From: Heterocephalus glaber
Lineage: Eukaryota; Chordata; Mammalia; Rodentia; Bathyergidae
Assembly (NCBI RefSeq): GCF_000247695.1
Contig: NW_004624743.1
Location: forward strand, 11,306,170 to 11,370,169
Length of the DNA stretch: 64,000 bases
Direction of reading: 5' to 3'
Within the stretch, counting starts at the first letter, position 1. Every line of letters begins with the position of its first letter. This document shows positions 25,293 through 36,519 of this stretch, one piece after another. The position numbers were made by a program, and so were the translations under genes. The notes under the pieces are model-generated. The model saw only the letters and a list, made by a program, of their open reading frames with translations, was not told the DNA's origin and searched no databases.

Positions 25293-25590
25293 TACTTTCC
25301 CATCAGTGGGACACAATGAGTGACAAACCCAACTTAAAGGAGGAGAGGTTTCTTTTGGTTCATGTTCCATGCATGGTTAGACAGCATGGTGGAAAGACGT
25401 GGTGGAGGAAAGCTGTCCAACCCATGGCAGCCAGGATGCACAGGGAGGAGGGAGGATGCCGGAACAAGAATGTACCCTTCTGGGTCAGGACCACAGGAAC
25501 TCACCTCCAACCAGCCTCCACTTAACCTACAGAACTCATCAATGGATTGAGGATGCATGAGACTTTGAGGGACATTGTAGCTCACAACCC
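25293..25590 (-). mobile_element. MaLR LTR (MT/ORR1 type), minus strand
   Basis: In reverse orientation: 'ggtactttcccatcagtggg', 'acttaaaggaggagaggttt', 'cttttggttcatgttccatg', 'atggcagccaggatgcac', then 'ctcatcaatggattgaggat'. This is the MT/ORR1 LTR read from its 3' end. The overlapping open frames are therefore not genes. Confidence 0.75.
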
Positions 25591-25594
25591 TATT

Positions 25595-26175
25595 TTGTAA
25601 AAAGAAAATGAACAACTGAAAAAGATAGTAGGAGCTGTGACAAACACTATTATTATGTAAAACATAAGATAGAATTAGAACAGGCATGAGGAACAATACA
25701 TAATTCAAATTTTAAAAATGGATCAGTGAAAAGTAGGCAAAGATGACTGAGGTAGCTATTCTATATGGGGACCAGCACATATTTCTTTGGAGATTTTGAT
25801 CTATTTCTTCATATTTCTTGAGTGTTCTACAGTTTGTTCAAATTCAATGACCTAAAACTTAACACAGAAAACCTCCTATCTTTTTGAAACCTTCATTTCT
25901 CCCTGCTACCTTCCTAAACAAGCTAGACATCTGGGTTAAACTTTCCTCCTCCTATCAACTGTTGGAATTCAACCACAAAGTATTTCCTATTCAACCCCTT
26001 AAGGAGCTTTCAAATCCATTCTTTAATTCCTTCCTCATTCACTCATCATGCTCAAGCCTCTATGATCTTTCACTTGGCCGGATGCAATTACTGGCAACAA
26101 GTCTCTTTTCTTTTAGTCTACCCACTCCTCTATCCACTTTATGAAGATAGTCACATTTTGCAAGAAGACATGAAC
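25595..26175. other. Nothing firmly recognised
   Basis: Non-coding; the right part may be more of the following L2. Confidence 0.3.
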
Positions 26176-26179
26176 ATAT

Positions 26180-26600
26180 CACCTCCTTGCTTATCACGTG
26201 GTCCCTCACTGTCTTGAACAGTATGGGCCCTGCTGATCTCTCTACCTCATCCCACCCCCAACCCCACACCCCATCTAGCCTTAAAGAACTTCTTTGTTTT
26301 GCTAACCCACCCAGTAGTCCTTGCCTCTGGAGTCTCTGCATTGGTTATTTTCTTATGATTGCTTTTTACCTTGATGAAAACCCCAAATTAATTCTCAGGG
26401 ATCAGCTTAATGTCACCCCCACCAGGAACTGTCCCCAAACTCTTCAGCGCAGGAAGATGCTCGTCTCTTGTGCTCCTTTAGTTTTCTAAACATTCATTTG
26501 TCACAACACTTTTCCCATAATTTGGAATCACTAAAAGCAGTGAAGTGGAACCTACATTGTTCTTTATTCTATTTCTTATGCCTGGCACACTGACTCTTAA
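26180..26600 (+). mobile_element. L2 LINE fragment
   Basis: Plus-strand L2 3' part: 'gctgatctctctacctcatc', 'cagcttaatgtcacccccac', 'caggaactgtccccaaactc', 'atttgtcacaacactttt', then 'cctggcacactgactcttaa'. This keeps the order of the L2 3' end, which normally finishes with a tandem 'tgaatgaa' motif, not seen here. Confidence 0.6.
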
Positions 26601-26629
26601 ATAACTTTGAAACAGAAAACTAAATATGT

Positions 26630-28855
26630 GGACCATAGTTTTTATTTGTAAATAAGTTATTATAAAGATTATATTTGAAGATTCTTAATTTTAATCTTCT
26701 CTGGTTCTATGACAGGTGATAATAAGAAGTTCAAAAAATTGCATGGACAAACTTCATCTAACAGTTCTTTACAGCACCATGTCTTCCTATCTGACAGTAA
26801 CCCTCCTGAGGTCACCTGTGTTTCTTATTCATCTTTTTGATTCCTGTCACCTACTGAAACCCAGTCTTTGTTGGTGAATAAAAGTTAAACATATAAAGAA
26901 GGAATACAGCGTTTTGCAAAAACCAATTTCTTTAAATTTCTTAAAAACTACAATTACTTTTAAGAGAAAATTGCAATGCATTGTGAAACATTAGATTCTA
27001 GAATATCTGATTAAGTTTTTTAATACATTTTTAAAGCATGTGTTCTGAGGCAAGTATAGTTCTCACTTTTTCTTTCCTCCACCATCTCAACTGAAGAAAA
27101 ACTTCAGATCTCAGAAAATAACTTCTGTGTATAGCTAGAGCTCATGTTTTACCCTTTCCTTTAAATTATGATTATCTCTCAATTGCCTTCTACTCTACAT
27201 TGGTATTCTTATTATAGAGGGTGAAGACTCTTTTTTCTTACAAAATTCAGGGAGCCCAGACAAACACCAAGATGACAAAAGCTCATATCTCTATGGATCC
27301 ACAGTAAGTTGTGTATGGGAGAAAAAAAAGAGAACTACTTTAGAAAAGATGTTAAATGACCTCTTAACAGACTGGTTGAAATATGGGGCTTGGTTAGATC
27401 AAGAAGTAAGGAAAAAATAATGTTAAGACACATATCAGTTGGACAAGAAAGGAAGGAAGAATGGGAAGAGAAAAAGTATTGTTTTCCTGGTATTAATCAA
27501 GTAACTCTTATATGTGAAATCATTTGCTCTGGATAGATATTTATTTATAAATATCATCAATCATATTTAATCCCAGGGTACATCTTTTTTGTGCACTACC
27601 CAACTATATTTGTACATGTTGGGGTATGCTAAGTATCTAAGTTATATTCTGCTAAAATAAACTGTAGCCTAAGTGATATATAAGGACATAGATTGAGAAT
27701 ATTCAGAAAAATTTGAATCATTTATCTTCTTGGATGTCTCAAAATGCTCTCTCTAAAATAATCTCTCTGTGTATGTAAAAGAAATCCTAAATGCATCCGT
27801 TTGGGTTCTGCTACCAACTGGCACTAGTGCTATAGAGAACCACATAACTTCCTTAGATCTTGTGTGTAAAACAAGGCACTTCATTATTTTGCTTATAAAG
27901 TTCCATATGCACACACCTAATAAATTTATCATCCTCATAGAGGATGATGTGCTCATGATAGAGATATGAAATCAACTTCATACATCCTGACGTGTTTATA
28001 GTATCAACCTTTAGGTACTTGTATGTAGATTTATTTTTTCTTATAACAACAGTACAATATTTATTCTTTAAAAGAAAGGAGTTTTTGCATTTCTTACACC
28101 CTTAAAGTCAACTAGATAAAAAAATGTCCTGAACTTTAGCTTTATCTAGGGTAAAATTAAATATAGAATATAAGAATGTTCACATGTCTCTTTCCTGGTC
28201 AAACATCAATTTTCAGACAGGCCTAACCTTGATTTTTTTTGTGTGTATTCTTTAAGACCATTGGTTCCAACCACCACAATATCAAAAATTTAAGTGCTTG
28301 TTGAAATGAAGACGAGGTTAGTGGATAGCATAATTACTTTGACTCTAGAAAAACTAGTGTTACATCCTTCCCAAGTCTCCAAATCAGTTTTAAATAGTGT
28401 GATGTCTAAAAATTTTTAAGCTCTTTATTGATATGTTTATTAATCATATCCTAAGAATATATTATTTGGTTTTTCACTCTTGTACTCTCCTTATGATACG
28501 TACATTTTCTGCATTAGGGATGGGTCAATGTGCACTTATATTGATGAGTCTTTGGACAGCTTGGTCATCCTGATCTCTATTGGGTTCTAAGATGTTAAAT
28601 ATAACATAAATTTATTACATTTATTATTGAGAGAATAGAGGCAGCATTTTATTATTACTAGCATGTACACTGATTTGAAGAAACACTGAAATTTATAATA
28701 TATTGAAAAATATGGAAAAATCTAGGACTTGGAAAAAAAGGAAATATATACATAATATATACTTACATGTAATGTTTTCCTTTATTATACTTATATGTGT
28801 GTAAATGCCATCAAACCTACTTCTTTTTTGGACCTAGAAGTTGATGCCTAAAGTA
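26630..28855. other. Nothing recognised
   Basis: Over 2 kb of AT-rich sequence with only short overlapping frames. No repeat family identified. Confidence 0.35.
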
Positions 28856-28861
28856 ACTCAC

Positions 28862-29060
28862 CTAGGCAGCACAACAGTGAATTTAGAGAAAGAAACACTT
28901 GGTTTTTACCTTTTAATCTCAAGCCCACACTCTATGATTTGGGCAAGTTGTCTAACTTTTCTTGTCTAGTTTCCTCATTTGTAAATTGGGTGTTTTAATA
29001 ATAGTCCATGTAGGGTTAATATTGAATAACATGTATTAAATAATTAGGATAGAAAATGCC
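28862..29060 (+). mobile_element. MIR SINE
   Basis: Plus-strand MIR: 'tctatgatttgggcaagttg', 'gtctagtttcctcatttgta', 'aattgggtgttttaataata', then 'ttgaataacatgtatt'. It keeps the MIR core and 3' part in order. Confidence 0.75.
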
Positions 29061-29064
29061 TCAT

Positions 29065-30185
29065 GTAAGTGCACATGTGAGTACCACAGTGGGACATTTT
29101 CTCTTCCAGTTTCATAGGAGACTTTGTGATAAAGTGTGGCCTGCCCAACATTACAAAGGAACAATCAGAGGCATTTCAGTAGGACTTGGAAAGGAAGAGG
29201 TCTAGGTTCTTGCTGAGCTGGCCATTTACCTCCAACCTACGAAGACATAAAGAGGTCAACAATAGAAATTAGATATTAGCAGGGACATTTCAACCAGGTG
29301 TCACTCTGAAATGACTCCCCACCTCACCCTCCAGAGCAGACATGAGGCATCCTCCCCCTCGCTCTGGGAGGGTCGGAATTGTGGTCTCTGGCATCTGTGG
29401 TGAGCACAGCCTAGATCTGGCCCATAGTATAACACACGTATAAGTGAGAAGAGTATATGCTCAATTCTGGGAAGGGGAGAGAGAGAGAGAGAGGGAGACA
29501 CCACATAGTTTCAGAAGTTTCCTACATTTCCATCTGAAATAGAAGGATCAAGGATGTGTGAGTGTTTCTCAAAACCAAAAGTGAGCCCATGGAAGCGTGG
29601 CCTGGGTAGCTTTTGGCAGAGCTAAGCTGCACCTGAGAGAGTATAGAGCGCATGTGTCTGTTTCTTTGAGGCCACAATGAAGTTGTGCTCTGCAAGAAGA
29701 TGGCAGGGAGATACAAGATGACCCACCTGCCACCACCATAAAGAAAGAAAGAAAGAAACCAAGTAGCAAGCGCTGGATTCCAAAGGGAGAGAGAAGGAAC
29801 ACAGGTGTCTGGGAAGATAAGGCGCAGTGTTGCTCATCTCAGGAACACACTGTGAAGCTTCCCAGTAGCTCTCCAAGGAGAGGTGGCAATGCCTACTGCC
29901 ACCCTCAAAAGGGCCTGCTGTAAGCAGGGGTCCCTGTCCCGGTGATGCCGCTCTATTAAACGTAACAAGGTCTCTGTCCTTCCTCATGTTCTCTTCCTCC
30001 GCCTCCACCTTACCCTCCTCACCAATGAAGAATTTCTTGGGTGGTGTGTGAGGGACATGAATGTGGCCACATGCCAGGGTCCCAGTGAGCTGCGCTATTT
30101 CCCTCCTCACCACCAGCTGAAAGGGCACAAGGGAAGGAGAGAAGGGGCTTTTATTAATTAAAAAAACACTTAACTGGCAAATGAA
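29065..30185. other. GC-richer unassigned block with simple repeats
   Basis: The GC-richest kilobase of the window. It includes (GA)n at 29474-29497 and (GAAA)n at 29739-29758. The minus strand has a 168-codon open frame at 29622-30128, but it runs through the simple repeat and resembles no protein I know. A splice-like exon of 94 bases (30023-30116, minus) is possible; see findings. Confidence 0.35.
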
Positions 30186-30194
30186 AGTGGCGTA

Positions 30195-30900
30195 TCCTCG
30201 AGCTGTTCAATGTATGTTGACTTGCTAAACACTGTGTACTGACTACAAAGGTCAAATTAACTACCACACCCTCCACTGCCCATAGTTAACCACTGTGGGT
30301 GGAAACACTGAAATCACTCTTGTCAAATTTCAAATAAACAATGCAGGATTGTTAACCACAGTTACTGTGCTGCACATGAGTCCCCTGTTCTTACATTTCA
30401 CACTCTGCAGTCATCTACATATTCTGAAGATGTCAGTAATTGTCTTGACTTTTCATAAAGAGATAACATTCATGTGTAAACTGTTATAATTGTCCATTTT
30501 ACCTTATTGCTTTGATCTCTTTTGCTATCTAATTTTTAGTACAAAAGATACATATATATATGAAAAAACATAGTATGTCTAGTCTGTACAGTATACAGTA
30601 TATATGAATATATAGTATGTATATATAGTATTACATTATGTCTAGTCTGTACAGTATACATTGTATATATGTATGCATATACAGTGTGTGTACATAGTAT
30701 GTATATCATGCACTGGGATCATGGACTATCTTACCTGCAGGCAAAGTGAACTTCGATACTGTACATTAAATCCACAGAACTTATTCAACCTTCAGTCGAA
30801 AGCGTGTCCCTTTTATCAACATGTTTCCATTTTCTCCACTCTGAAGCTCCTCCAACCACCCTTCTACTTTTTCTTTCTTTGAGTCCAACTTTTTAAAGTT
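30195..30900 (-). mobile_element. L1M 3' UTR region, interrupted
   Basis: Reverse orientation: 'ttgttaaccacagttactgt', 'gctgcacatgagtcccctgt', then, after an AT-rich insertion, 'ccacagaacttattcaacct', 'ccacccttctacttttt' and 'tgagtccaacttttt'. This is the 3' UTR of older L1M elements read backwards. Confidence 0.5.
30541..30700. repeat. AT-rich imperfect tandem repeat, 63-bp period
   Basis: An exact 24-bp block (begins tatgtctagtctgtacag) at 30574-30597 recurs at 30637-30660, with related TATA/GTATG sequence before and after. Two full copies and a partial third are visible. Confidence 0.8.
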
Positions 30901-31159
30901 TAGAGGTTCTGATACTTAGCCTGGCCTAAGCCAATACAATAGTACCAGTCATATCCAACTATTTAAATCTAAATTAAGAATAACTAATTTGAACAACAAT
31001 GAAGATCCAGTTTCTCAGATACACCAGGTAGAGTCCACATGCTCAGTAACTATATACAATTATTTTATTGGACAGTTACATATAAAACACTTCTGGTTCT
31101 AGATGAACTCATTACTGAACTTGAAAGTTTGCTTATTTGTAATTAAAAGGCACCAGAAG

Positions 31160-31328
31160 ATTTAAAAAATTTGTTTTTGGTTTTTCTGAGACAGGATCCC
31201 ACTATGTGTCCCCAGCTGAAGCTGAATTCAGTGTGTAGCTCAGGTTGACTTGGAACGCATTGCCATCCTCCTGCCCCAGCATCCTCAGTGCTGCGCTTAC
31301 AGGCATGGGCCTTTCCCCACTTGGCTAG
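31160..31328 (-). mobile_element. B1 SINE (29-bp duplication form), minus strand
   Basis: Reverse B1: 'tttctgagacaggatcccac', 'catcctcctgccccagcatc', 'tacaggcatgggcctt'. The middle (about 31200-31258) holds two related 29-base units, the internal duplication typical of B1. The A-rich tail lies at the left. Confidence 0.8.
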
Positions 31329-31440
31329 GACTTTTGTTCTTACAGGAGTGTGAGCACAGGGGTTAAGTGGCTTCAAAATGGAAATATAGTTAACCTTATT
31401 TCACTTAATAAGTGATAGTTTTATACATAGAGAGAGATAG

Positions 31441-31470
31441 ATTTGTATCTATCTATCTATCTATCTATAT
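31441..31470. repeat. (ATCT)n microsatellite
   Basis: Six to seven tetranucleotide units, 'tatctatctatctatctat'. Confidence 0.9.
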
Positions 31471-31496
31471 AACATTATATATGTCCAATTCAATAG

Positions 31497-31670
31497 TGCT
31501 GATCAGTCGAGCATAGTGGCACACACATGTAATCCCAGCACTTGACAGGCTGAGTCAGGAGGATTGCTGTGAGTTTGCGGCCAACCTGAGCCCCATAGTG
31601 AGTTCAAGGATGGCCTGAACTACATACCGAGACCCTGTATCAAAATCAGTCAATCAATCAATCAGTCATT
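31497..31670 (+). mobile_element. B1 SINE (29-bp duplication form) with (ATCA)n tail
   Basis: Plus-strand B1: 'agcatagtggcacacacatg', 'taatcccagcacttgacagg', 'gtgagtttgcggccaacctg', the second unit 'gtgagttcaaggatggcctg', then 'gagaccctgtatcaaaatc'. The tail has expanded into an (ATCA)n run at 31646-31668. It lies in inverted orientation to the B1 at 31160-31328. Confidence 0.9.
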
Positions 31671-31724
31671 ATTTGGAATAATAAAGACAAAGTTCAATTT
31701 CAGTGTCTGTGAACCTATATACTT

Positions 31725-31930
31725 CAGTACCCCCTCCCCGTTTCTCTGGATTGAACCTACCGTGTTCACAATTTGCACTGAGCTACAATTCCAGCCCTTT
31801 CTTCTTTTAAAAGTTTGAGACAAGTTCTCAGTAAGTTGCTAAATTGCTCAGATGAGACTTGAACTTATGATGCTCCTGCCCCAGCCCCCCAGAGTGCTGG
31901 TATCATAGGCAGGTGCCACCATACCCTACT
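31725..31930 (-). mobile_element. B1-dID composite SINE, minus strand
   Basis: In reverse: an ID half ('tctggattgaacctaccgtg', 'actgagctacaattccagcc') joined to a B1 half ('gtttgagacaagttctcagt', 'gatgctcctgccccagcccc', 'ataggcaggtgccaccatac'). This dimer is known from squirrels and related non-murine rodents. Confidence 0.8.
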
Positions 31931-31934
31931 CATA

Positions 31935-32645
31935 ATTTTCTCTCTTAAAAATATTTGAGATACAGTGAGAGAAGAATATAAAAGAACTAGTAAAAACACT
32001 GAAGCCAAATAAAATGATATCATTTGTGATATTCTAAATATTTGCTCTAGGTTTTAAAAATGAGCCCTAAAAATACAAGTGTTACTAAAATGGTATAAAT
32101 ATTTTAAAAAATGCTTTCATACGGTTGGAAATTTGAAAATTCTTTAAATTATAGTTTTTCAAATTTTAGCAAATTTGATTTCAGTCTTAAGTGATATCAC
32201 ACTTAACACTAACACTTATATCACTAACATGAATAATTTAGATGCTTAAAAATATTTTTGGACCCCCCTCATGAGTTGAAAGCAATCATAATTTCTTTTT
32301 CTTTTTAAGGTATTTGTATGACCTAGAACAAAAGGGAATTGGATTTAGTCCAGTTACAAATATATTTGTCCTCTCTTTATCCATTACTTTACTGAGATTT
32401 AATGTGATATATTAAAAACATAAAACTATATGAAATACTTCATCATGAACATCAACTAGCATAAAAGTTCTTCACGCACTACTCCCTGTAGAAAAAAGTG
32501 GGAGTTTTCTACTGACAACATACAGCAACTCAACAAATAATGCTTTTGCAGGTGTTTTAAGTGGAAATAATATTGCTTGTAAATCTGGAAAATGAGAGCA
32601 TGTTAGTGGTAGAGATGCAAGAGAATTTAAGATCTAACTACCCTT
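31935..32645. other. Nothing recognised
   Basis: AT-rich non-coding sequence. Confidence 0.35.
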
Positions 32646-32649
32646 TGAC

Positions 32650-32975
32650 AGATGTGGAAGGCATCTATGGGTCATTTCCTTGGGTGGCAGTGTAATACTG
32701 GGGTTAAGAATGGGAATTATTACACAGAAGATGAAATATGGCATGGTTTCTCTTATATGAGAAACCCAAAATATAAATAAATTAAAGAGAAAAATAAACA
32801 AAAGATAATAGGAAAAAATTGAGATAAATCTTTTGCAAAAGTGAAGGGGGCCAAGAGAGGGCAAGGGGGTGAAAAAGAATTAAGATGTGTTCTGTACATG
32901 CACCAACTCCTCACAAGGAATGCAACCTTCATGCATTACAGTCATGTGCTAATAAAAATTGTTGAAAAAGAAACA
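32650..32975 (+). mobile_element. Rodent L1 3' end
   Basis: Plus-strand: 'ggtttctcttatatgagaaa', 'gataaatcttttgcaaaagt', 'caagagagggcaagggggtg', then 'gtgctaataaaaattgttga' before an A-rich end. A related 3' end lies at 59325-59598, so both derive from the same L1 lineage of this host. It is heavily 5' truncated. Confidence 0.7.
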
Positions 32976-32984
32976 ATAGGGAAT

Positions 32985-33190
32985 TAGAATCAGAGAGGTG
33001 AAACTCACACCCTGACCCTGACATGTATTTGCTTGGCAAATTCAGGCATGTTCCTAATACCTATAGGTTTCCATTTCTTCCCAAGGAACTTTAGAATAAT
33101 AATATAATACCAGCTAAAATAATGCCAACTTCCTAAGATTTTGATGAAAGAAATAATATTTATAACACGCAATTTATGTTAGAATTCATT
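32985..33190 (+). mobile_element. MIR SINE, diverged
   Basis: 'gaattagaatcagagaggtg', 'gcttggcaaattcaggcatg', 'ggtttccatttcttcccaag', then 'agaataataatataatacca' follow the MIR order on the plus strand. Confidence 0.5.
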
Positions 33191-33199
33191 TATCTCCTC

Positions 33200-34560
33200 C
33201 ATTATTCAATGCATGAAATTCTTCTACGACCACATGCTCCAAGTCACATAGGAAGGTGAGTGGGGTAACCAGCCATTCTCTTTCCCGTGTGAAGGCTGCT
33301 GCTTAGGGATGCATGGTCCCACACTTTGGTAGCCTGAGGTCAGCCCTGCTGAACTCCTTTTTTACAAAGTGGACCTTAAGTGTCAGCATAGGATTAAATG
33401 ATGCCAAGTCCCAGCTACATTTGCTTTGGATTCCTCTTCCACACTTCCATGCTTGTCCCCAAAGCAGAAGAAATTCCACATTCTTTCAGTCCCAAGCCAT
33501 TCCCCTTTGAGAATATTTTGAGAGGATAACTATGTCTTATAGACAGATCTTTTTGTGTAGGATCTTGTGTTAGACTTTAGCAGAAATAGTTAAGGGACAA
33601 ACTAAAATCAAATCAATATGAGTAGAACAAGTGGCAAGTGGAACCTGAGACTTACCCAAGAGTGTTCACCAGAGTACACAGCCTCTCCTGTGAATTCAGA
33701 TCCCACAGAAGAGGTGACACTGGGGGTGTCCCCTGCTTCCAAAGTTCATTAACACACCCAGGTGTGCTTCAGATACTTGTCAGTAATGGGGTAGGAAGTA
33801 CAATTCTTTCAACTAATTAATGGTCATGATCTGACTCAGCACACATGGAACTGAAACAGCGTTTATGGGCAGAGAATTCCCAGCATGAAGACTTCATCAT
33901 GGTCCCTGAGATTCTGGAAGTACACAAGGTTCTAACTGGTCCTTGGAGTCTATCAGCCATGGTTCTGAGGCCATAGGGTTTATGTTCTAGATGACAAAGG
34001 AAGAACTGGCTTCTGCTCCCCCATGGTTAGGAGTTGGGCCTCAAATGCCACAGTCAGAACTCAGAAGATGGGAACACTTTGTCCTAAAACTCTGTCCTTG
34101 CACCTCAGGAATAAGGCCCAGTTGCTCGCCATCCCTTGTGATTTTCAGTTCTCAAATGGCCCTGCTCTTCAACATCTAGCCAGCGCATCCCCAAATCTCA
34201 GACCATAACCAAGTGGAAAAGAAAAATTGTTTATATATTTTACATTACCACATCTAGTATCTGTATCAGATTGCCATTTCACCAGGTCATGTAAGCATAT
34301 CAAACAATCAGAACATTTTCCCTCTTTGAATATTTATGTTCTGGGGGACTTTGTATTAGTAGAAGAAAATAACAAGGCTCTCAGTGTTAATACTGTCCAT
34401 TTGGCCTCCGACATCATCAGCAATCTTCTCTCTGTTCATGATCATCAACCCCTTCTCATAAGTGCATGATCCCTTAGCTACAGACCTTCCCCAGTCTAGC
34501 TCTCTCCCACTTAAGATTTTCCACTTTTGATGTCAATAATGACAGACATTTAGGGGCAAG
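33200..34560. other. Nothing firmly recognised
   Basis: Mixed composition with short frames on the plus strand; no family identified. Confidence 0.3.
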
Positions 34561-34565
34561 GAGGT

Positions 34566-34928
34566 TTTGTGAGTTTGTATCATAGGCTGAGTGGCTTACT
34601 GCTGCAGAAATGTGTTTTGTCACATTTGTCACATCTGAAGGGTAGAAGTCTGAGGTCGAGGTGTCAGGCATGTTGCTTTTCTCAGAGGATTCTCTCCTTG
34701 GCTGGATGTGGCCAACTTCTTCTTGTGTCTTCATACGGTCTTCCCTCCATATATCTGTGTTCAAGTTTCTTCTTTTATAGCAACATACTATTGGAGTAGG
34801 GCCCATTCTGATGATTTTATTTTAACTTATGTACTTCCTTAAAGAACTAATGCAATTATAAATGCAATTGTAGTCAGAATATTGAGGATTAATGAATGTT
34901 GGGAGGTCACAATTCAGCACCCAAACAT
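34566..34928 (-). mobile_element. MLT1-type MaLR LTR, minus strand
   Basis: The minus strand follows an MLT1 LTR in order: 'gtgacctcccaacattcatt', 'ggaagtacataagttaaaat', 'gggccctactccaatagt', 'aagacacaagaagaagttgg', 'agccaaggagagaatcctct', 'gacacctcgacctcagactt', 'cagcagtaagccactcagcc'. It is nearly full length. The 110-codon minus frame over it is not a gene. Confidence 0.85.
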
Positions 34929-34934
34929 AGTGTA

Positions 34935-35165
34935 AGATACAGAAAACATCAGTCTTCTTACATAATCCATCATATGAACTAAACTCCAGAGTGCTGCATA
35001 TGGTTGCTTTGACTAGATCCTCTATGCAGACATTTGCTATTCCTTAAAGCATTCAGCTGCAGGAAGAATGGTTTTGTGTACATATTTCATATAAAATCAT
35101 AGTTTTGGGCAAGGTGTTTGAATTTTCTACATCTTAATTATAGTGTTATTTGTTTCAAAACTATA
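34935..35165. other. Unassigned spacer
   Basis: Short non-coding sequence between the MLT1 LTR and MER20. Confidence 0.3.
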
Positions 35166-35169
35166 ATTT

Positions 35170-35322
35170 AGCAGTTTTTCCCCACGGAAAACATTGACAG
35201 TGTTTGGAGACATTTTTGTTTATCACAATTAGGAAGATTCTCCCTGTAGCTAGTAGAAGAAATCAGGGATGCTGCTAGCCTCCTGGAATGCACAGGACAG
35301 CTTACATAAAATATCACCCAGG
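35170..35322 (+). mobile_element. MER20 (hAT-Charlie), 5' truncated
   Basis: Plus-strand MER20: 'attgacagtgtttggagaca', 'tttttgtttatcacaattag', 'gctagtagaagaaatcaggg', 'atgctgctagcctcctggaa', 'tgcacaggacagcttacata'. The first terminal repeat is not seen. Confidence 0.75.
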
Positions 35323-35324
35323 CT

Positions 35325-36515
35325 CCTTGGCTCCTTGATGTTTTACCCTACAATTATCTTTTCCTGTACTCATACCTCAGATTGGCTCTGGGAAAATAGG
35401 TTTACCTTGCCCCCATTACCAATTTGTCTGAGTCCACTGCAAAAGAACACCTTCTTGCGCAACCTGGTGGCCGAAGCTGGTTTTTCACTTGCAGAGAGGA
35501 CCCAAAGGTGAGCAGAATCCTAAGGCTCATGGTGAGTCCGTCCCCCAGGACTGGGAAAGCTGCTTGGATCAGTCTTCACTGCGCATCCTCAGCTTGTACT
35601 TCTGGGACCTTGATAGACAGGCAGCCTGGGTTATCCTCACAGGTCACGTGACACTCTGGGAAGAGGCTGGAAGGACATCCTTCTGCAGAGAGATGGAGGG
35701 TCAGGAATAAGCTCTTTCCATGAGCTTCCTACCTATCTCAGGATATTCCATCCCAATTCATCCAATATTTATTCTTCAGCACTTCCAGCAAGAAAGGAGA
35801 AATGTCTGGCATTCTATTCCCAAATCTCTTAGATTTGTCAGCATAATTTGCTGCCCTTCAAATTTTCTATTTCTATCATCTGTGATCACCAACTCTTATG
35901 CTTTCATAACACATAAACTCACCAGGACACATTAAGGTCTCTGAATCCTAGACCTCACAATTTTATACTTCTCTATTCCTCATTTCCTATCTGTATTTTA
36001 CAAAGTTAGATTCCAGAATTGCTACAATTATGTGGTGTAAGTACTTGCTTTTTCTTTACTTTTGTTTTTATCTTCATTATCCTAAACTCAAAGTTTTACA
36101 TCTTCCCTCTGACCATAGCTGAGATAAAATCACAAAATTGTCTGATTATGCCTGGCTTCTCCCACTTTACATTTTGGCCTCTGGATACATCCATTTTTTA
36201 AAAACTGCCTCAAATTCCTCCTACTTTGTGACTGAATAAAATTTTATTGAGTGTTTATCCACCTGAAGGGTGAGATAGACACTAAGACCTACCCAGGGGT
36301 TCTTGTTTTCTTTATAAGGTCCCTACCTACTCAGAGCCATGACTATTTCAAAACTTCTTTCAGTCATTTTGGCTCCTAATGCTTCCATCTCACTCAACTT
36401 CTGACTGGTAAGCTGCACTCATCAAAAGTACCAAAGATAGATCTTGAGTACACCTGATATATGTTCCTGTTGAAATCAGAGACAACAATCATTTTTCCAC
36501 TTATGCCTCGAACTT
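35325..36515. other. Unassigned, pyrimidine-leaning on plus strand
   Basis: The 35425-35710 part is GC-richer with overlapping plus-strand frames, none recognised. The right part is C/T-rich on the plus strand and may be the 5' extension of the L2 that follows. Confidence 0.3.
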
Positions 36516-36519
36516 CATC

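Noticed and set aside
29622..30128. 168-codon minus-strand open frame
   Set aside because: It runs through a (GAAA)n repeat and shows no known domain; only a 94-bp part with splice-like borders was kept as a weak finding.
31441..31668. CRISPR-like or satellite array
   Set aside because: The units are tetranucleotide microsatellites, one of them a SINE tail.
34474..34806. 110-codon minus-strand open frame
   Set aside because: It lies inside an MLT1-type LTR.
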